Source of the DNA: Bacteroidota bacterium
GTDB taxonomy: Bacteria; Bacteroidota; Bacteroidia; Bacteroidales; Paludibacteraceae
Assembly: GCA_021779195.1 (NCBI GenBank)
Contig: JAJYBB010000010.1
Span: 45,199 to 109,198, forward strand
Length of the DNA: 64,000 nucleotides
Direction of reading: 5' to 3'
Shown: positions 18,324 to 28,200 of the stretch, in pieces
How the letters are laid out: every line of letters starts with the position of its first letter
Numbering within the stretch: position 1 is the stretch's first letter
The notes under the pieces: generated by a model
Told to the model about the DNA's origin: nothing
Database searches by the model: none
The model's input: only the letters and a program-made list of their open reading frames with translations
Made by a program: the position numbers and the translations under genes

Positions 18324-19838
18324 ATGAAATTTTTTTATAAACCGGCATATTATTATATTTTAGTTGATTTATCGATTTTATTTCTCAGTTTTTATATTGT
18401 TCTCGCTTGGTTACCTCTCACAACATCTACTCCATTTCAAAAATATTCCGATGTTTCATTCGTTTATTTTATTGTTTGGTTTTTTAATTCTTACATTCTT
18501 AAACGATACCGTCCACTTCATAAACAAAAATATTGGATTTCTATCGTGCGCTTATTTTACACCGTAATCCTCAATTTCATTGTTTTTTGGTTCCTCCTTC
18601 ACAATTTTTTTAAACCTTATTCTGGTTATGTGCTTTTAAGCTTTAGCTTAGGTGTCTTTATTATAAATTATATATCATTATCAATATATTATGCATATCG
18701 CCTCGCCATTGACTACAATGAAATTTATTTTGAACCCAGCGAGCGAGAAGATGCAGCATTGATTTCGCTTCCAAAAGTTGATAAAGAAAGTTATCAGAAA
18801 ATTTGTGAAATCATTAATAACCATTCAGGAACAAGAGTCTTAAGTTATTTAAAAAATCAAGTAGATTTATATAGCGGCAACACATTTTTATATATTAACA
18901 ATTCTTCGGCTAATCTGCAATTAATACCAAAATATCGATTTCAGACCATTGTTCAATTGGAGCCGCTGAACAATACCTTGAATATAAATGAAAATCTTTT
19001 TGTTATTAACGAAAAATTGCCCGATAAAGGTATTTTAATTTGTTGTTACGAATCAAAAAGTACACGAAAAGCCCGAATATTAAAGAAATATCCAATCCTA
19101 ATTAATTATCTGATCTATTTAATAGATTTCATTGTTAAAAGAATGCTCCCAAAGATTTTTCTGACTTCACATTTATATAATTTAATTCGAAACGGCAAAA
19201 ATCAGATTTTATCAAAAGCTGAAGTTCTTGGAAGATTGTATTGCTCAGGTTTTGAATTAGTAAATGAAAAAAAAATAGGAAACTTAAATTTCGTCATCGT
19301 TCAAAGAGTTCATCCACCCCAAAAAGAGCAAGTGCGAGTTTATGGCCCGCTAATACGCTTACATCGAATTGGCAAAAATGGAAAATTAATACAAATTTAC
19401 AAATTTAGAACGATGCATCCTTATTCAGAATATCTTCAATCCTACATTTTTGAACGCAACAACTTAAAACAAGGTGGAAAAATTAAACGTGATATTCGCA
19501 TTACTTCATGGGGATATTTTTTAAGAAAATATTGGTTGGATGAATTACCCATGTTTTTTAACTGGTTCAAAGGCGAAACAAAATTAGTTGGTGTACGCCC
19601 GTTGACTCCTCATTATTATAGTTTGTATACTTCGGAATTACAAAATAAGCGTATTCAACATAAACCGGGATTATTACCTCCATTTTATGTTGATATGCCT
19701 GAAACAATTGACGAAATACAAGCTTCAGAAATGAAATATCTTATTGATTGTGAAACGTATGGCACTTTCAAAACAGATGTAAAATACTTCTTTCGAATTA
19801 TTTACAACATTATTGTAAAAAAAGCAAGAAGCAGCTAA
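18324..19838 (+). CDS. Polyprenyl-phosphate sugar-phosphate transferase, Bacteroidota-type
   Basis: Predicted initiating enzyme of the glycan pathway: transfers a sugar-1-phosphate from a nucleotide sugar to undecaprenyl phosphate at the inner membrane. Residues 1-130 contain about four or five hydrophobic helices. A soluble linker follows, and the bacterial sugar-transferase domain spans about 330-500: IQIYKFRTMHPYSEYLQ, then KRDIRITSWGYFLRKYWLDELPMFFNWFKGETKLVGVRPL. The run HPYSEY replaces the more usual DAE run after KFRSM but is, to my knowledge, normal in this Bacteroidota subfamily. The start ATG at 18324 is fixed because an earlier ATG runs into a stop after three codons. It closes the nine-gene cluster. 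Confidence 0.88.
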   Translation: MKFFYKPAYYYILVDLSILFLSFYIVLAWLPLTTSTPFQKYSDVSFVYFIVWFFNSYILKRYRPLHKQKYWISIVRLFYTVILNFIVFWFLLHNFFKPYSGYVLLSFSLGVFIINYISLSIYYAYRLAIDYNEIYFEPSEREDAALISLPKVDKESYQKICEIINNHSGTRVLSYLKNQVDLYSGNTFLYINNSSANLQLIPKYRFQTIVQLEPLNNTLNINENLFVINEKLPDKGILICCYESKSTRKARILKKYPILINYLIYLIDFIVKRMLPKIFLTSHLYNLIRNGKNQILSKAEVLGRLYCSGFELVNEKKIGNLNFVIVQRVHPPQKEQVRVYGPLIRLHRIGKNGKLIQIYKFRTMHPYSEYLQSYIFERNNLKQGGKIKRDIRITSWGYFLRKYWLDELPMFFNWFKGETKLVGVRPLTPHYYSLYTSELQNKRIQHKPGLLPPFYVDMPETIDEIQASEMKYLIDCETYGTFKTDVKYFFRIIYNIIVKKARSS

Positions 19839-19891
19839 GATACAAGTAATTATATCAAAATTGAAAACTATTTTTATAATCGAATATATAT

Positions 19892-21883
19892 ATGGAAGAA
19901 GAAAAAATTACCGGATTACCCGAAAATGCATCTCGTGAATTACTTGAGGGTGAAGAATATAAACCATTACTCCCCGCTGTTAAAAAATTTCCTGAAGTTA
20001 ATCTCCGATCTGTTTCATGGGGTTTGCTCATGGCAGTACTCTTTTCGGCAGCAGCTGCCTATCTTGGGCTAAAAGTAGGTCAGGTATTCGAAGCGGCAAT
20101 TCCAATTGCCATCATTGCCGTGGGACTCTCGAGTGCTTCGAAACGGAAAAATGCTCTTGGTGAAAATGTGATCATCCAGTCTATCGGGGCAAGTTCAGGA
20201 GTTGTTGTTGCTGGCGCAATTTTCACGTTACCAGCTTTGTACATTTTACAAGCAAAATATCCTGAAATAACTGTTAGCTTTATGCAAGTTTTCCTCAGCT
20301 CATTGTTGGGAGGAATTTTAGGAATTTTATTTCTTATTCCGTTCCGAAAGTTTTTCGTATCCGATATGCATGGCAAATATCCTTTTCCCGAAGCAACAGC
20401 AACCACGCAGGTCCTTGTATCGGGCGAAAAAGGGGGAGATCAAGCCAAACCACTTATCTTTGCAGGAATTATCGGCGGATTATTTGATTTCATTATCGCA
20501 ACTTTTGGTACATGGGCTGAGACATTTACTTCACGTGTATTACCTTATGGAACGGCTCTCGCCGATAAAGCCAAACTCGTATTTAAAGTAAATGTGGGGG
20601 CAGCAGTTTTGGGACTCGGCTATATAGTGGGGCTGAAATATGCAGCTATCATTTGTGCCGGCTCAGCATTGATTTGGTTTATCATTGTGCCGATCCTGCC
20701 ATTGTTAAACGATAGCATCATACATGTATTAAATCCCGGATTTACAGGTGTATTAAGTCATTTGCCACCTGAAGAAATTTTCACCTCATTTGCGCGGCAT
20801 ATCGGCATTGGAGGAATTGCCATGGCCGGAATTATCGGCATTATCAAGTCGAGTAATATTATTAAGAGTGCTATTGGTCTGGCTGCAGGTGAATTTAAAG
20901 GAAAGGGACATTCAGTCAGTGAAGAAGTAAAGCGCACACAACGTGATATTTCCATGAAAATAATTGTAATCGGTGTAATTTTAGCACTTATTACCACTTT
21001 CATTTTCTTTTATTTAGGAGTAGTGCATAATCTTCTTTATGCGGTTGTCGGGATTATTGTGGTTGCGGTGATTGCTTTTTTATTTACTACGGTCGCAGCA
21101 AATGCAATCGCAATTGTTGGTACAAATCCGGTTTCGGGAATGACCTTAATGACTCTGATTCTGGCTTCGGTGATAATGGTGGCTGTAGGATTGAAAGGAA
21201 CTACAGGAATGACCGCAGCTCTGATCATTGGCGGAGTTGTCTGCACGGCGTTGTCGATGGCTGGAGGATTCATTACTGATTTAAAAATTGGATATTGGAT
21301 TGGAACAACTCCAGCCAAACAGGAAACCTGGAAGTTCCTTGGGACTCTTGTATCTGCAGCAACCGTAGGTGGAGTAATTATGATTCTGAATAAAACGTAT
21401 GGGTTTACAGGCGAGAACGCATTAGTGGCACCTCAAGCAAATGCAATGGCAGCGGTCATTGAACCATTAATGTCGGGTGTTGGTGCTCCTTGGTATTTAT
21501 ATGCTGTCGGAGCAATTATCTCATTGGTTCTAAATTTTTTTGGTATTCCCGCTCTTGCATTTGCACTCGGCATGTTTATTCCACTGGATTTAAATACTCC
21601 TTTATTAGTGGGTGGCGCTATTAGCTGGTATGTTTCCACCCGAAGTAAAGAAAAAGCCCTCAATATTGCACGTCAGGAAAAGGGAACTTTACTTGCATCC
21701 GGATTTATTGCCGGAGGTGCATTAATGGGCGTTGTAAGTGCTTCATTGCGTTTTGGCGGAGTAAATTTAATGAATCAAAAATGGGTAGAAAGTACTGGTG
21801 CCGAATGGTTGGCACTCGTTATGTATGGTGCCTTGATCGGGTATCTCATTTGGGATTCTATGCGTGCAAAAGTTGAAAAATAA
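19892..21883 (+). CDS. OPT-family oligopeptide transporter
   Basis: Integral inner-membrane transporter of 663 residues with about 14-16 hydrophobic helices, the size expected for the bacterial OPT superfamily. It has the GKYPFPEATATTQVLVSGEKGGDQAKPL segment typical of these proteins at about 160-187, and NFFGIPALAFALGMFIPLDLNTPLLVGG near 547-574. The family moves small peptides or metal-chelate complexes with protons; the substrate here is unknown. It begins 53 bases after the sugar transferase but looks unrelated in function. It ends in a very strong terminator shared with the convergent asnB. Confidence 0.92.
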   Translation: MEEEKITGLPENASRELLEGEEYKPLLPAVKKFPEVNLRSVSWGLLMAVLFSAAAAYLGLKVGQVFEAAIPIAIIAVGLSSASKRKNALGENVIIQSIGASSGVVVAGAIFTLPALYILQAKYPEITVSFMQVFLSSLLGGILGILFLIPFRKFFVSDMHGKYPFPEATATTQVLVSGEKGGDQAKPLIFAGIIGGLFDFIIATFGTWAETFTSRVLPYGTALADKAKLVFKVNVGAAVLGLGYIVGLKYAAIICAGSALIWFIIVPILPLLNDSIIHVLNPGFTGVLSHLPPEEIFTSFARHIGIGGIAMAGIIGIIKSSNIIKSAIGLAAGEFKGKGHSVSEEVKRTQRDISMKIIVIGVILALITTFIFFYLGVVHNLLYAVVGIIVVAVIAFLFTTVAANAIAIVGTNPVSGMTLMTLILASVIMVAVGLKGTTGMTAALIIGGVVCTALSMAGGFITDLKIGYWIGTTPAKQETWKFLGTLVSAATVGGVIMILNKTYGFTGENALVAPQANAMAAVIEPLMSGVGAPWYLYAVGAIISLVLNFFGIPALAFALGMFIPLDLNTPLLVGGAISWYVSTRSKEKALNIARQEKGTLLASGFIAGGALMGVVSASLRFGGVNLMNQKWVESTGAEWLALVMYGALIGYLIWDSMRAKVEK

Positions 21884-21896
21884 TTTCTTAAATTTT

Positions 21897-21933
21897 AAAT
21901 CGGCTGATTGGAACAATTCCAATCAGCCGATTT
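21897..21933. terminator. Perfect 17-bp hairpin terminator between the OPT gene and asnB
   Basis: AAATCGGCTGATTGGAA, loop CAA, TTCCAATCAGCCGATTT. The stem is perfect, with A's before and T's after, and it lies between two convergent genes. It probably stops transcription from both sides. Confidence 0.92.
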
Positions 21934-21954
21934 AATGTATTTTGAGTTAAGCGT

Positions 21955-23628
21955 TCATTTATTATATCCCTGCTCATGCACACTGCTCACCGAGCGACCC
22001 GATGGATCATTTAGATTTTTAAAAGCTTCATCCCACTCCAAAGCAATTGGTGTACTGCAGGCAACCGATGGAACCGAAGGAACACAACTTGCAGCCGAAT
22101 CAGAAGGAAAAAAATCAGTAAAAATAGTCCTGTAATAATACTCTTCCTTGTTCATTGGTGGATTAATAGGATAAGTTTCATTGACTTTTTCCATTTGCTC
22201 GTCCGAAACCATTTCAGTAGTCATTGCCCGTAAAGTATCAATCCAGTTGTATCCCACACCGTCTGAAAATTGTTCTTTCTGACGCCAGGCAACACTTTCG
22301 GGTAAATAGTTTTCAAACGCTTTTCGCAAGATCCACTTTTCCATTTTTCCATTGCTTCCAGCCATTTTATCTTTGGGATTCAGACGCATAGCCACATCCA
22401 AAAATTCTTTATCGAGAAAAGGAACTCTTCCTTCGACGCCCCATGATGCCAGTGATTTATTGGCACGCAAGCAATCATAAAGATGTAACTTATCAAGTTT
22501 TCGAACCGTTTCTTTATGGAACTCTTCAGGATTTGGTGCTTTATGAAAATAAAGATACCCACCGAATATTTCATCTGCACCTTCTCCCGAAAGAACCATT
22601 TTCACACCCATTGATTTAATAAAACGTGATAATAAATACATGGGAGTACTGGCTCGAATTGTAGTAACATCGTAAGTTTCAACATGATAAATCACATCGC
22701 GAACAGCATCCAATCCTTCTTGAACGGTAAAATGAATTTCATGGTGTATGGTTCCAATGTGATCGGCAACTTTTCGGGCTGCTGCCAAATCGGGCGATCC
22801 TTCAAGTCCTACAGCAAATGAATGTAATTGCGGCCACCACGCATCATCTTTATTCCCAGATTCTATTTTTTTGGCAGCAAATTTTTTGGCTACCGCAGAA
22901 ATTATGGATGAGTCTAACCCGCCCGAAAGCAAAACCCCATATGGCACATCGGCCATAAGTTGCCGTTCAACGGCAGCTTCGAGAGCATCGCGTAATTCGT
23001 CGATACTGGACACATTATCTTTGACGGCGTCATAATTCATCCACTCACGGGAGTACCATTGCGTTGCTTTCCCATCGGGACTATAATAATATTGTCCCGG
23101 AAGAAATTCTTCAATTTTAGTACAATATCCCTCCAGTGCTTTAAGTTCAGATGCAACATAATAAGTTCCATTCACATCCCAGCCTTGATACAATGGAATG
23201 ATTCCGATATGGTCTCGTCCAACAATAAATATATCATTTTCAATATCATAGAGTGCAAATGCAAAAATACCATTCAGGTCTTCTAAAAAATTAGGACCTT
23301 TTTCGCGATAGAGTGCAAGGATCACTTCACAATCTGACTTAGTCAAAAATTCATATTTTCCTTCAAATTTTTTCCTGATTTCCTGATGGTTATAGATTTC
23401 ACCATTTACAGCCAACACCAATTTGCCGTCTTTGCTGTAAAGTGGCTGTTTTCCAGATTCGGGATCAACGATCGAAAGTCGTTCATGCGCTAAAATGGCT
23501 TTATCGCTTGAAAAAATTCCCGACCAATCAGGACCGCGATGTCTGACTTTTTTCGACATTTTAAGGACTTGAGTCCTTAGTGTTTCAGATGATTGTTTTA
23601 AATCAAAGGCACATACTATTCCACACAT
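21955..23628 (-). CDS. asnB: Asparagine synthetase B (glutamine-hydrolysing)
   Basis: Makes asparagine from aspartate, ATP and glutamine. After Met removal the protein starts CGIVCAFD with the N-terminal Cys nucleophile of class II glutaminase domains (about 1-210). SGGLDSSIISAV near 232 is the ATP-pyrophosphatase loop of the synthetase domain. The C-terminus (CVPSVPSVACSTPIALEWDEAF) is the E. coli AsnB type. The 557-residue length is normal. It is the last gene of the nitrogen-assimilation block and lies 120 bases downstream of gltD. The gap holds a near-repeat (AGTTTGAGAGT twice) but no clear promoter, so readthrough from the glt genes is plausible. Confidence 0.97.
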   Translation of the reverse strand: MCGIVCAFDLKQSSETLRTQVLKMSKKVRHRGPDWSGIFSSDKAILAHERLSIVDPESGKQPLYSKDGKLVLAVNGEIYNHQEIRKKFEGKYEFLTKSDCEVILALYREKGPNFLEDLNGIFAFALYDIENDIFIVGRDHIGIIPLYQGWDVNGTYYVASELKALEGYCTKIEEFLPGQYYYSPDGKATQWYSREWMNYDAVKDNVSSIDELRDALEAAVERQLMADVPYGVLLSGGLDSSIISAVAKKFAAKKIESGNKDDAWWPQLHSFAVGLEGSPDLAAARKVADHIGTIHHEIHFTVQEGLDAVRDVIYHVETYDVTTIRASTPMYLLSRFIKSMGVKMVLSGEGADEIFGGYLYFHKAPNPEEFHKETVRKLDKLHLYDCLRANKSLASWGVEGRVPFLDKEFLDVAMRLNPKDKMAGSNGKMEKWILRKAFENYLPESVAWRQKEQFSDGVGYNWIDTLRAMTTEMVSDEQMEKVNETYPINPPMNKEEYYYRTIFTDFFPSDSAASCVPSVPSVACSTPIALEWDEAFKNLNDPSGRSVSSVHEQGYNK

Positions 23629-23748
23629 AGAATTTGTAAGTTTGAGAGTTTGTTTTTTTAGTTTGAGAGTCTCACATAATCATTTTTTCACTTTCACTAA
23701 GCTGAAAATCATGTTGTTTAAAAACTATTTTTTCAAATAATCCAATTA

Positions 23749-25182
23749 TCAAGATTTTAAAAATTCGTGAATATCTTCGGCTACTTTTCGCCCCAAAGCA
23801 ATAGCCCGAACCACCAAACTGGCTCCTATGGCGGCATCGCCGGTAGCAAATACTTTGTTCACTGAACTCTTGTAATTTTTATCGACAAGGACATTGCCTC
23901 GGGCATCAAATTTAATGCCCAACTCAGTAAGCAATCCTTCCTGTACAGGATGTACAAAACCTAAAGCCAAAAAAACCAAATCTGCCTTGATAATTTCTGT
24001 CTTACCGGTCGGTTTCATATTAAATCTACCGGTTTGATCTTTGAACCATTCAACTTCTTCTACCAAAACTTCAGTAACGTTCCCATTTTTACCGTTGAAA
24101 GCCACAGTGTTTAAACTCCATTTTCGATCACAACCTTCGAGATGTGAACTGGACGTTTTCAATATATTCGGATAAAATGGCCAAGGCGTATCGGGGTTTT
24201 TACCTACAGGTGGCTGTGGCAGAATTTCAATTTGTGTAACTTTTACTGCACCTTGTCTGATTGAAGTTCCAACACAATCAGAACCGGTATCGCCACCTCC
24301 AATTACCAACACTTGTTTATTTTTAGCATTAATAACCTCAGGAGCGGTAATTTTTTCACCCATAATCAACTGATTTTGTTGGCTTAAAAACTCCATGGCA
24401 AAATGAATTCCTTTCAAATCGCGTCCTTCAGGATTGATATCTCGGGGTTTACCTGAACCAATGGCAATACAAACCGCATCAAATTTTTCGAGAATTTCTT
24501 TTCCGGAAATATCTTTTCCAACTTCAATGTTTGGTTTAAAAATAATCCCTTCTTCTTCTAATTGGTTCAAACGACGGTCGATAACATTTTTATTAAGTTT
24601 GAAATTAGGAATTCCATAACGCATTAACCCGCCAAATGAATTATCTTTTTCAAATAGCGTAACGTTATGTCCCTTTCGATTCAATTGTTGAGCTGCTGCT
24701 AATCCTGAAGGACCTGAGCCAATCACTGCTACTGTTTTACCGGTACGTATTTTCGGAGGTTGGGCTTTGATTAATCCTTCAATGAAGCCCACTTCGCTAA
24801 CGGCAGCTTCATTTTCGCGTATGGTTACAGGGGCTTCGTGAAGCGATAAAACACATGATTTTTCGCAAGGCGCCGGACATATCCTCCCTGTAAAATCAGG
24901 AAAATTATTTGTATTGTGAAGATTATCAATGGCTTCCTGCCATTTGCCCCGATAAATTAAATCCTGCCATTCGGGCATTAAATTGCCGAGCGGACATCCC
25001 CAGTTACAAAAAGGAATGCCACAATCCATACAACGTGAAGCCTGTAATTTTCGATCCTCACGATTCAACGTCTGTTCTACCTCCCCAAAATCGTAAATTC
25101 GCTCACTTAATGGGCGGTAGCCCGCTTCCTTGCGGGGTATATACATAAATGCTTTTGGATTTCCCATATTTTTTTTCAGCAT
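23749..25182 (-). CDS. gltD: Glutamate synthase small subunit
   Basis: Supplies electrons from NADPH through FAD and two [4Fe-4S] clusters to GltB. Cysteines CMDCGIPFCNWGC at about 51-63 and the CPAPCEKSC region form the N-terminal ferredoxin-like part. VIGSGPSGLAAAQQLNRKGHNVTLFEK is the FAD-binding Rossmann motif, VIGGGDTGSDC the NAD(P)H-binding one, and FATGDAAIGASLVVRAIALGR the closing FAD motif. The track start is a TTG two codons upstream. The ATG at 25182 fits better, with a rare GGAGG ten bases before it. It follows gltB by about 100 bases and is probably cotranscribed. Confidence 0.96.
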   Translation of the reverse strand: MLKKNMGNPKAFMYIPRKEAGYRPLSERIYDFGEVEQTLNREDRKLQASRCMDCGIPFCNWGCPLGNLMPEWQDLIYRGKWQEAIDNLHNTNNFPDFTGRICPAPCEKSCVLSLHEAPVTIRENEAAVSEVGFIEGLIKAQPPKIRTGKTVAVIGSGPSGLAAAQQLNRKGHNVTLFEKDNSFGGLMRYGIPNFKLNKNVIDRRLNQLEEEGIIFKPNIEVGKDISGKEILEKFDAVCIAIGSGKPRDINPEGRDLKGIHFAMEFLSQQNQLIMGEKITAPEVINAKNKQVLVIGGGDTGSDCVGTSIRQGAVKVTQIEILPQPPVGKNPDTPWPFYPNILKTSSSHLEGCDRKWSLNTVAFNGKNGNVTEVLVEEVEWFKDQTGRFNMKPTGKTEIIKADLVFLALGFVHPVQEGLLTELGIKFDARGNVLVDKNYKSSVNKVFATGDAAIGASLVVRAIALGRKVAEDIHEFLKS

Positions 25183-25284
25183 CTTCAACCGTCCTCCCTG
25201 AAAGGAAAAATCGAAGAAAACTTTATTATAAGTTAATAATTTTAATATTTATCCCTCATGTCCGAGTTGGGCATGACGCAAAAT

Positions 25285-28200
25285 TTAATAATCCCGTTCA
25301 ACTTGAGCAATTTTTTTATTGATTGCCTCCATTTTTTCTTCCTGCAATACCTTTTTGTATTCAATCGGAACAACTTTGATGAATTTATCGACATAATCAC
25401 TCCAATGATCAAGAATACGTTTGGCTAAATCACTATTGGTGTACTTGAAATGGTTTTCGATCAACGATTTAAGTTCTTTGCTATCGTGGCTATCTTCAAT
25501 AAGCGATAATTCAACCATTTCCATGTTGCAATAAAAATCAAAATCGCCATCGGCATCCAATACATACGCCACTCCGCCACTCATTCCGGCAGCAAAGTTA
25601 CGACCTGTTTTTCCTAGCACAACTGTTCGCCCTCCAGTCATATATTCACAACAGTGATCGCCTGCTCCTTCGACTACGGCAATTGCTCCGGAATTTCGAA
25701 CACAAAAACGCTCACCCACAATTCCGTTAACATACATTTCGCCTGAAGTGGCACCATACAAAATGGTATTGCCTGCAATAATATTTTCTTCAGGTTTAAA
25801 AGTACTTTCAACGGGAGCTTTAATTACAATTTTACCACCCGAAAGCCCTTTACCCACATAATCGTTTGCTTCTCCAATTAATTCAAAAAAGACACCTTTG
25901 CTCAAAAATGCGCCAAAACTTTGTCCGGCAGAACCATTAAAATGTAAGCGAATGGTATCAGTAGGAAGTCCGGTTTCACCATATCGTTTGGCAATTTCGC
26001 CCGAAAGCATGGCGCCTACGGTTCTATCGGTATTCTTAATTTTAAACGACATTTCTACCGGCATACATAAATCGAGCGAAGGCAATGATTTTTTTATCAA
26101 TTCACGATCAAGAACTTTATCGATTTTGTGATCTTGATCTTTCACATGGTGAAGTGCTGCTTTTGTAGTAAGTCCGGGGGCAAAAAGAATTTTTGATAAA
26201 TCTACTTTTTTTATTTTCGGGTTTGTACCTATTTGTTTGCGTTCAAGCATCTCGGCATGTCCAATAATTTCGTTCATACTGCGATAACCCATTTGTGCCA
26301 AATGTTCGCGAACATCTTGTGCTAAAAACTTAAAGAAGTTAATCAGATATTCGTATCTTCCGACAAAATGTTTGCGAAGTTCTTCATCCTGGGTTGCCAC
26401 ACCAACAGGACAAGTATTAAGATGGCATTTACGCATCATTATACAACCCAACGTAATCAGTGCACTTGTAGCGAAACCAAATTCTTCGGCACCCAATAAA
26501 GCGGCAATAATAATATCGTGTCCTGTTTTAAGTTGCCCATCGGTTTGTAAACGAATTTGACCACGTAAGTTATTCAAGACTAATGTTTGCTGTGTTTCAG
26601 ACAAACCAATTTCCATTGGTAGTCCGGCATGTTTAATCGAGCTGGAAGGACTGGCACCTGTTCCGCCTTCAGCGCCACTTATGAGAATCAAATCGGCTTT
26701 GGCTTTAGCAACTCCGGCAGCAATTGTACCGACACCGGTTTCAGAAACTAATTTTACACTAATAATTGCGTTTGGATTAATATTCTTTAAATCGAAAATA
26801 AGTTGTGCCAAATCTTCGATTGAATAAATATCATGATGAGGCGGAGGCGATATTAATGAAATTCCGGGTATGGAGTGACGGGTTTTCGCAATGATTTTAT
26901 CAACTTTATGTCCCGGCAACTGACCACCCTCTCCTGGTTTTGCACCCTGAGCTATTTTAATTTGGATTTCGTCAGCATTGATCAGATATTCAGCAGTAAC
27001 TCCAAAACGACCCGAAGCAACTTGTTTAATTGCACTTCGTGTACTTAATCCGTCTTCTCGTTTTTTATAACGCTCAGGATCTTCACCACCTTCACCCGTA
27101 TTGCTTCGTCCATGTAAAAAATTCATAGCCATAGCCATTGCTTCATGTGCTTCACGACTGATTGAGCCATAAGACATGGCGCCGGTAACGAAACGTTTTG
27201 TGATATTTTCGATTGGCTCAACTTCTTCGATATCAATTGGATTACGTTTATACTCAATTAAATCGCGAATAAAAATCGGATCTGATTTTTGATCTACAAT
27301 TTTTACGTATTCCTTATATTTTTCGTAACTTCCAGTACGTGTTGCAATTTGTAAACGGGCAATTGTTTCAGGATTCCAGGCATGTGCTTCACCTTGAACG
27401 CGGTAAGCGTAATGACCCAAATTGTATAATGAAGTCGCATCTTCTCCTTCTTCAGGGAAAAATGCCTCACGATGCGGTTGAATTACTTCATTGGCAACAT
27501 CTTCAATATCAATACCTCCAATTGCTGAAGTAATCCCTTTAAAATATTTATCTAATAATTGAGATGAAATACCGATTGCTTCAAAAATATGTGCTCCACG
27601 ATAGCTGCGGAGGGTTGAATTTCCCATTTTCGAAAGAATTTTCAGCAATCCTTTATTAGCCGCTTTGATATAATATTTTTTAGCAGTATCCAAGTCCATT
27701 TGAATATCACCATCTTTAATACGCTCGTTAATTATGGCAAATGCCATGTAAGGATTCACCGCATTAGCTCCAAACCCGAACAGTAAAGCAAAATGCATTA
27801 CTTCACGTGGTTCAGCAGATTCAACAACGATATCGATTTGCATTCGTTTGCGTTTTTCTACTAAATACAAATGCACTGCCGAAACTGCTAATAACGATGG
27901 GATAGGTGCATGGGTTGCATCAACTCCGCGATCGCTCAAAACAATATAATTTTTGCCATCATCAACCGCTTTTTCAACAGATAAACAAAGTTCCTGAATA
28001 GCCGTTTCCAATCCTTTTGATCCTTTCATCGGATCGAATAACATTGGTAATGAGACGGTATAGAATCCTTTATAATTTAGATTCATTAAAATATCGAATT
28101 GCGTATTGGTTAAAACCGGACTTTTAAGCTTTACCATTTTACAAATTTCGTGTGCCGGTTCTAATAAATTTTGATGCACAGAACCCACATAACCGGTGAG

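Noticed and set aside
21908-22135. + strand 75-aa ORF at the asnB 3' end
   Set aside because: It begins within the terminator hairpin and is antisense to the conserved AsnB C-terminus.
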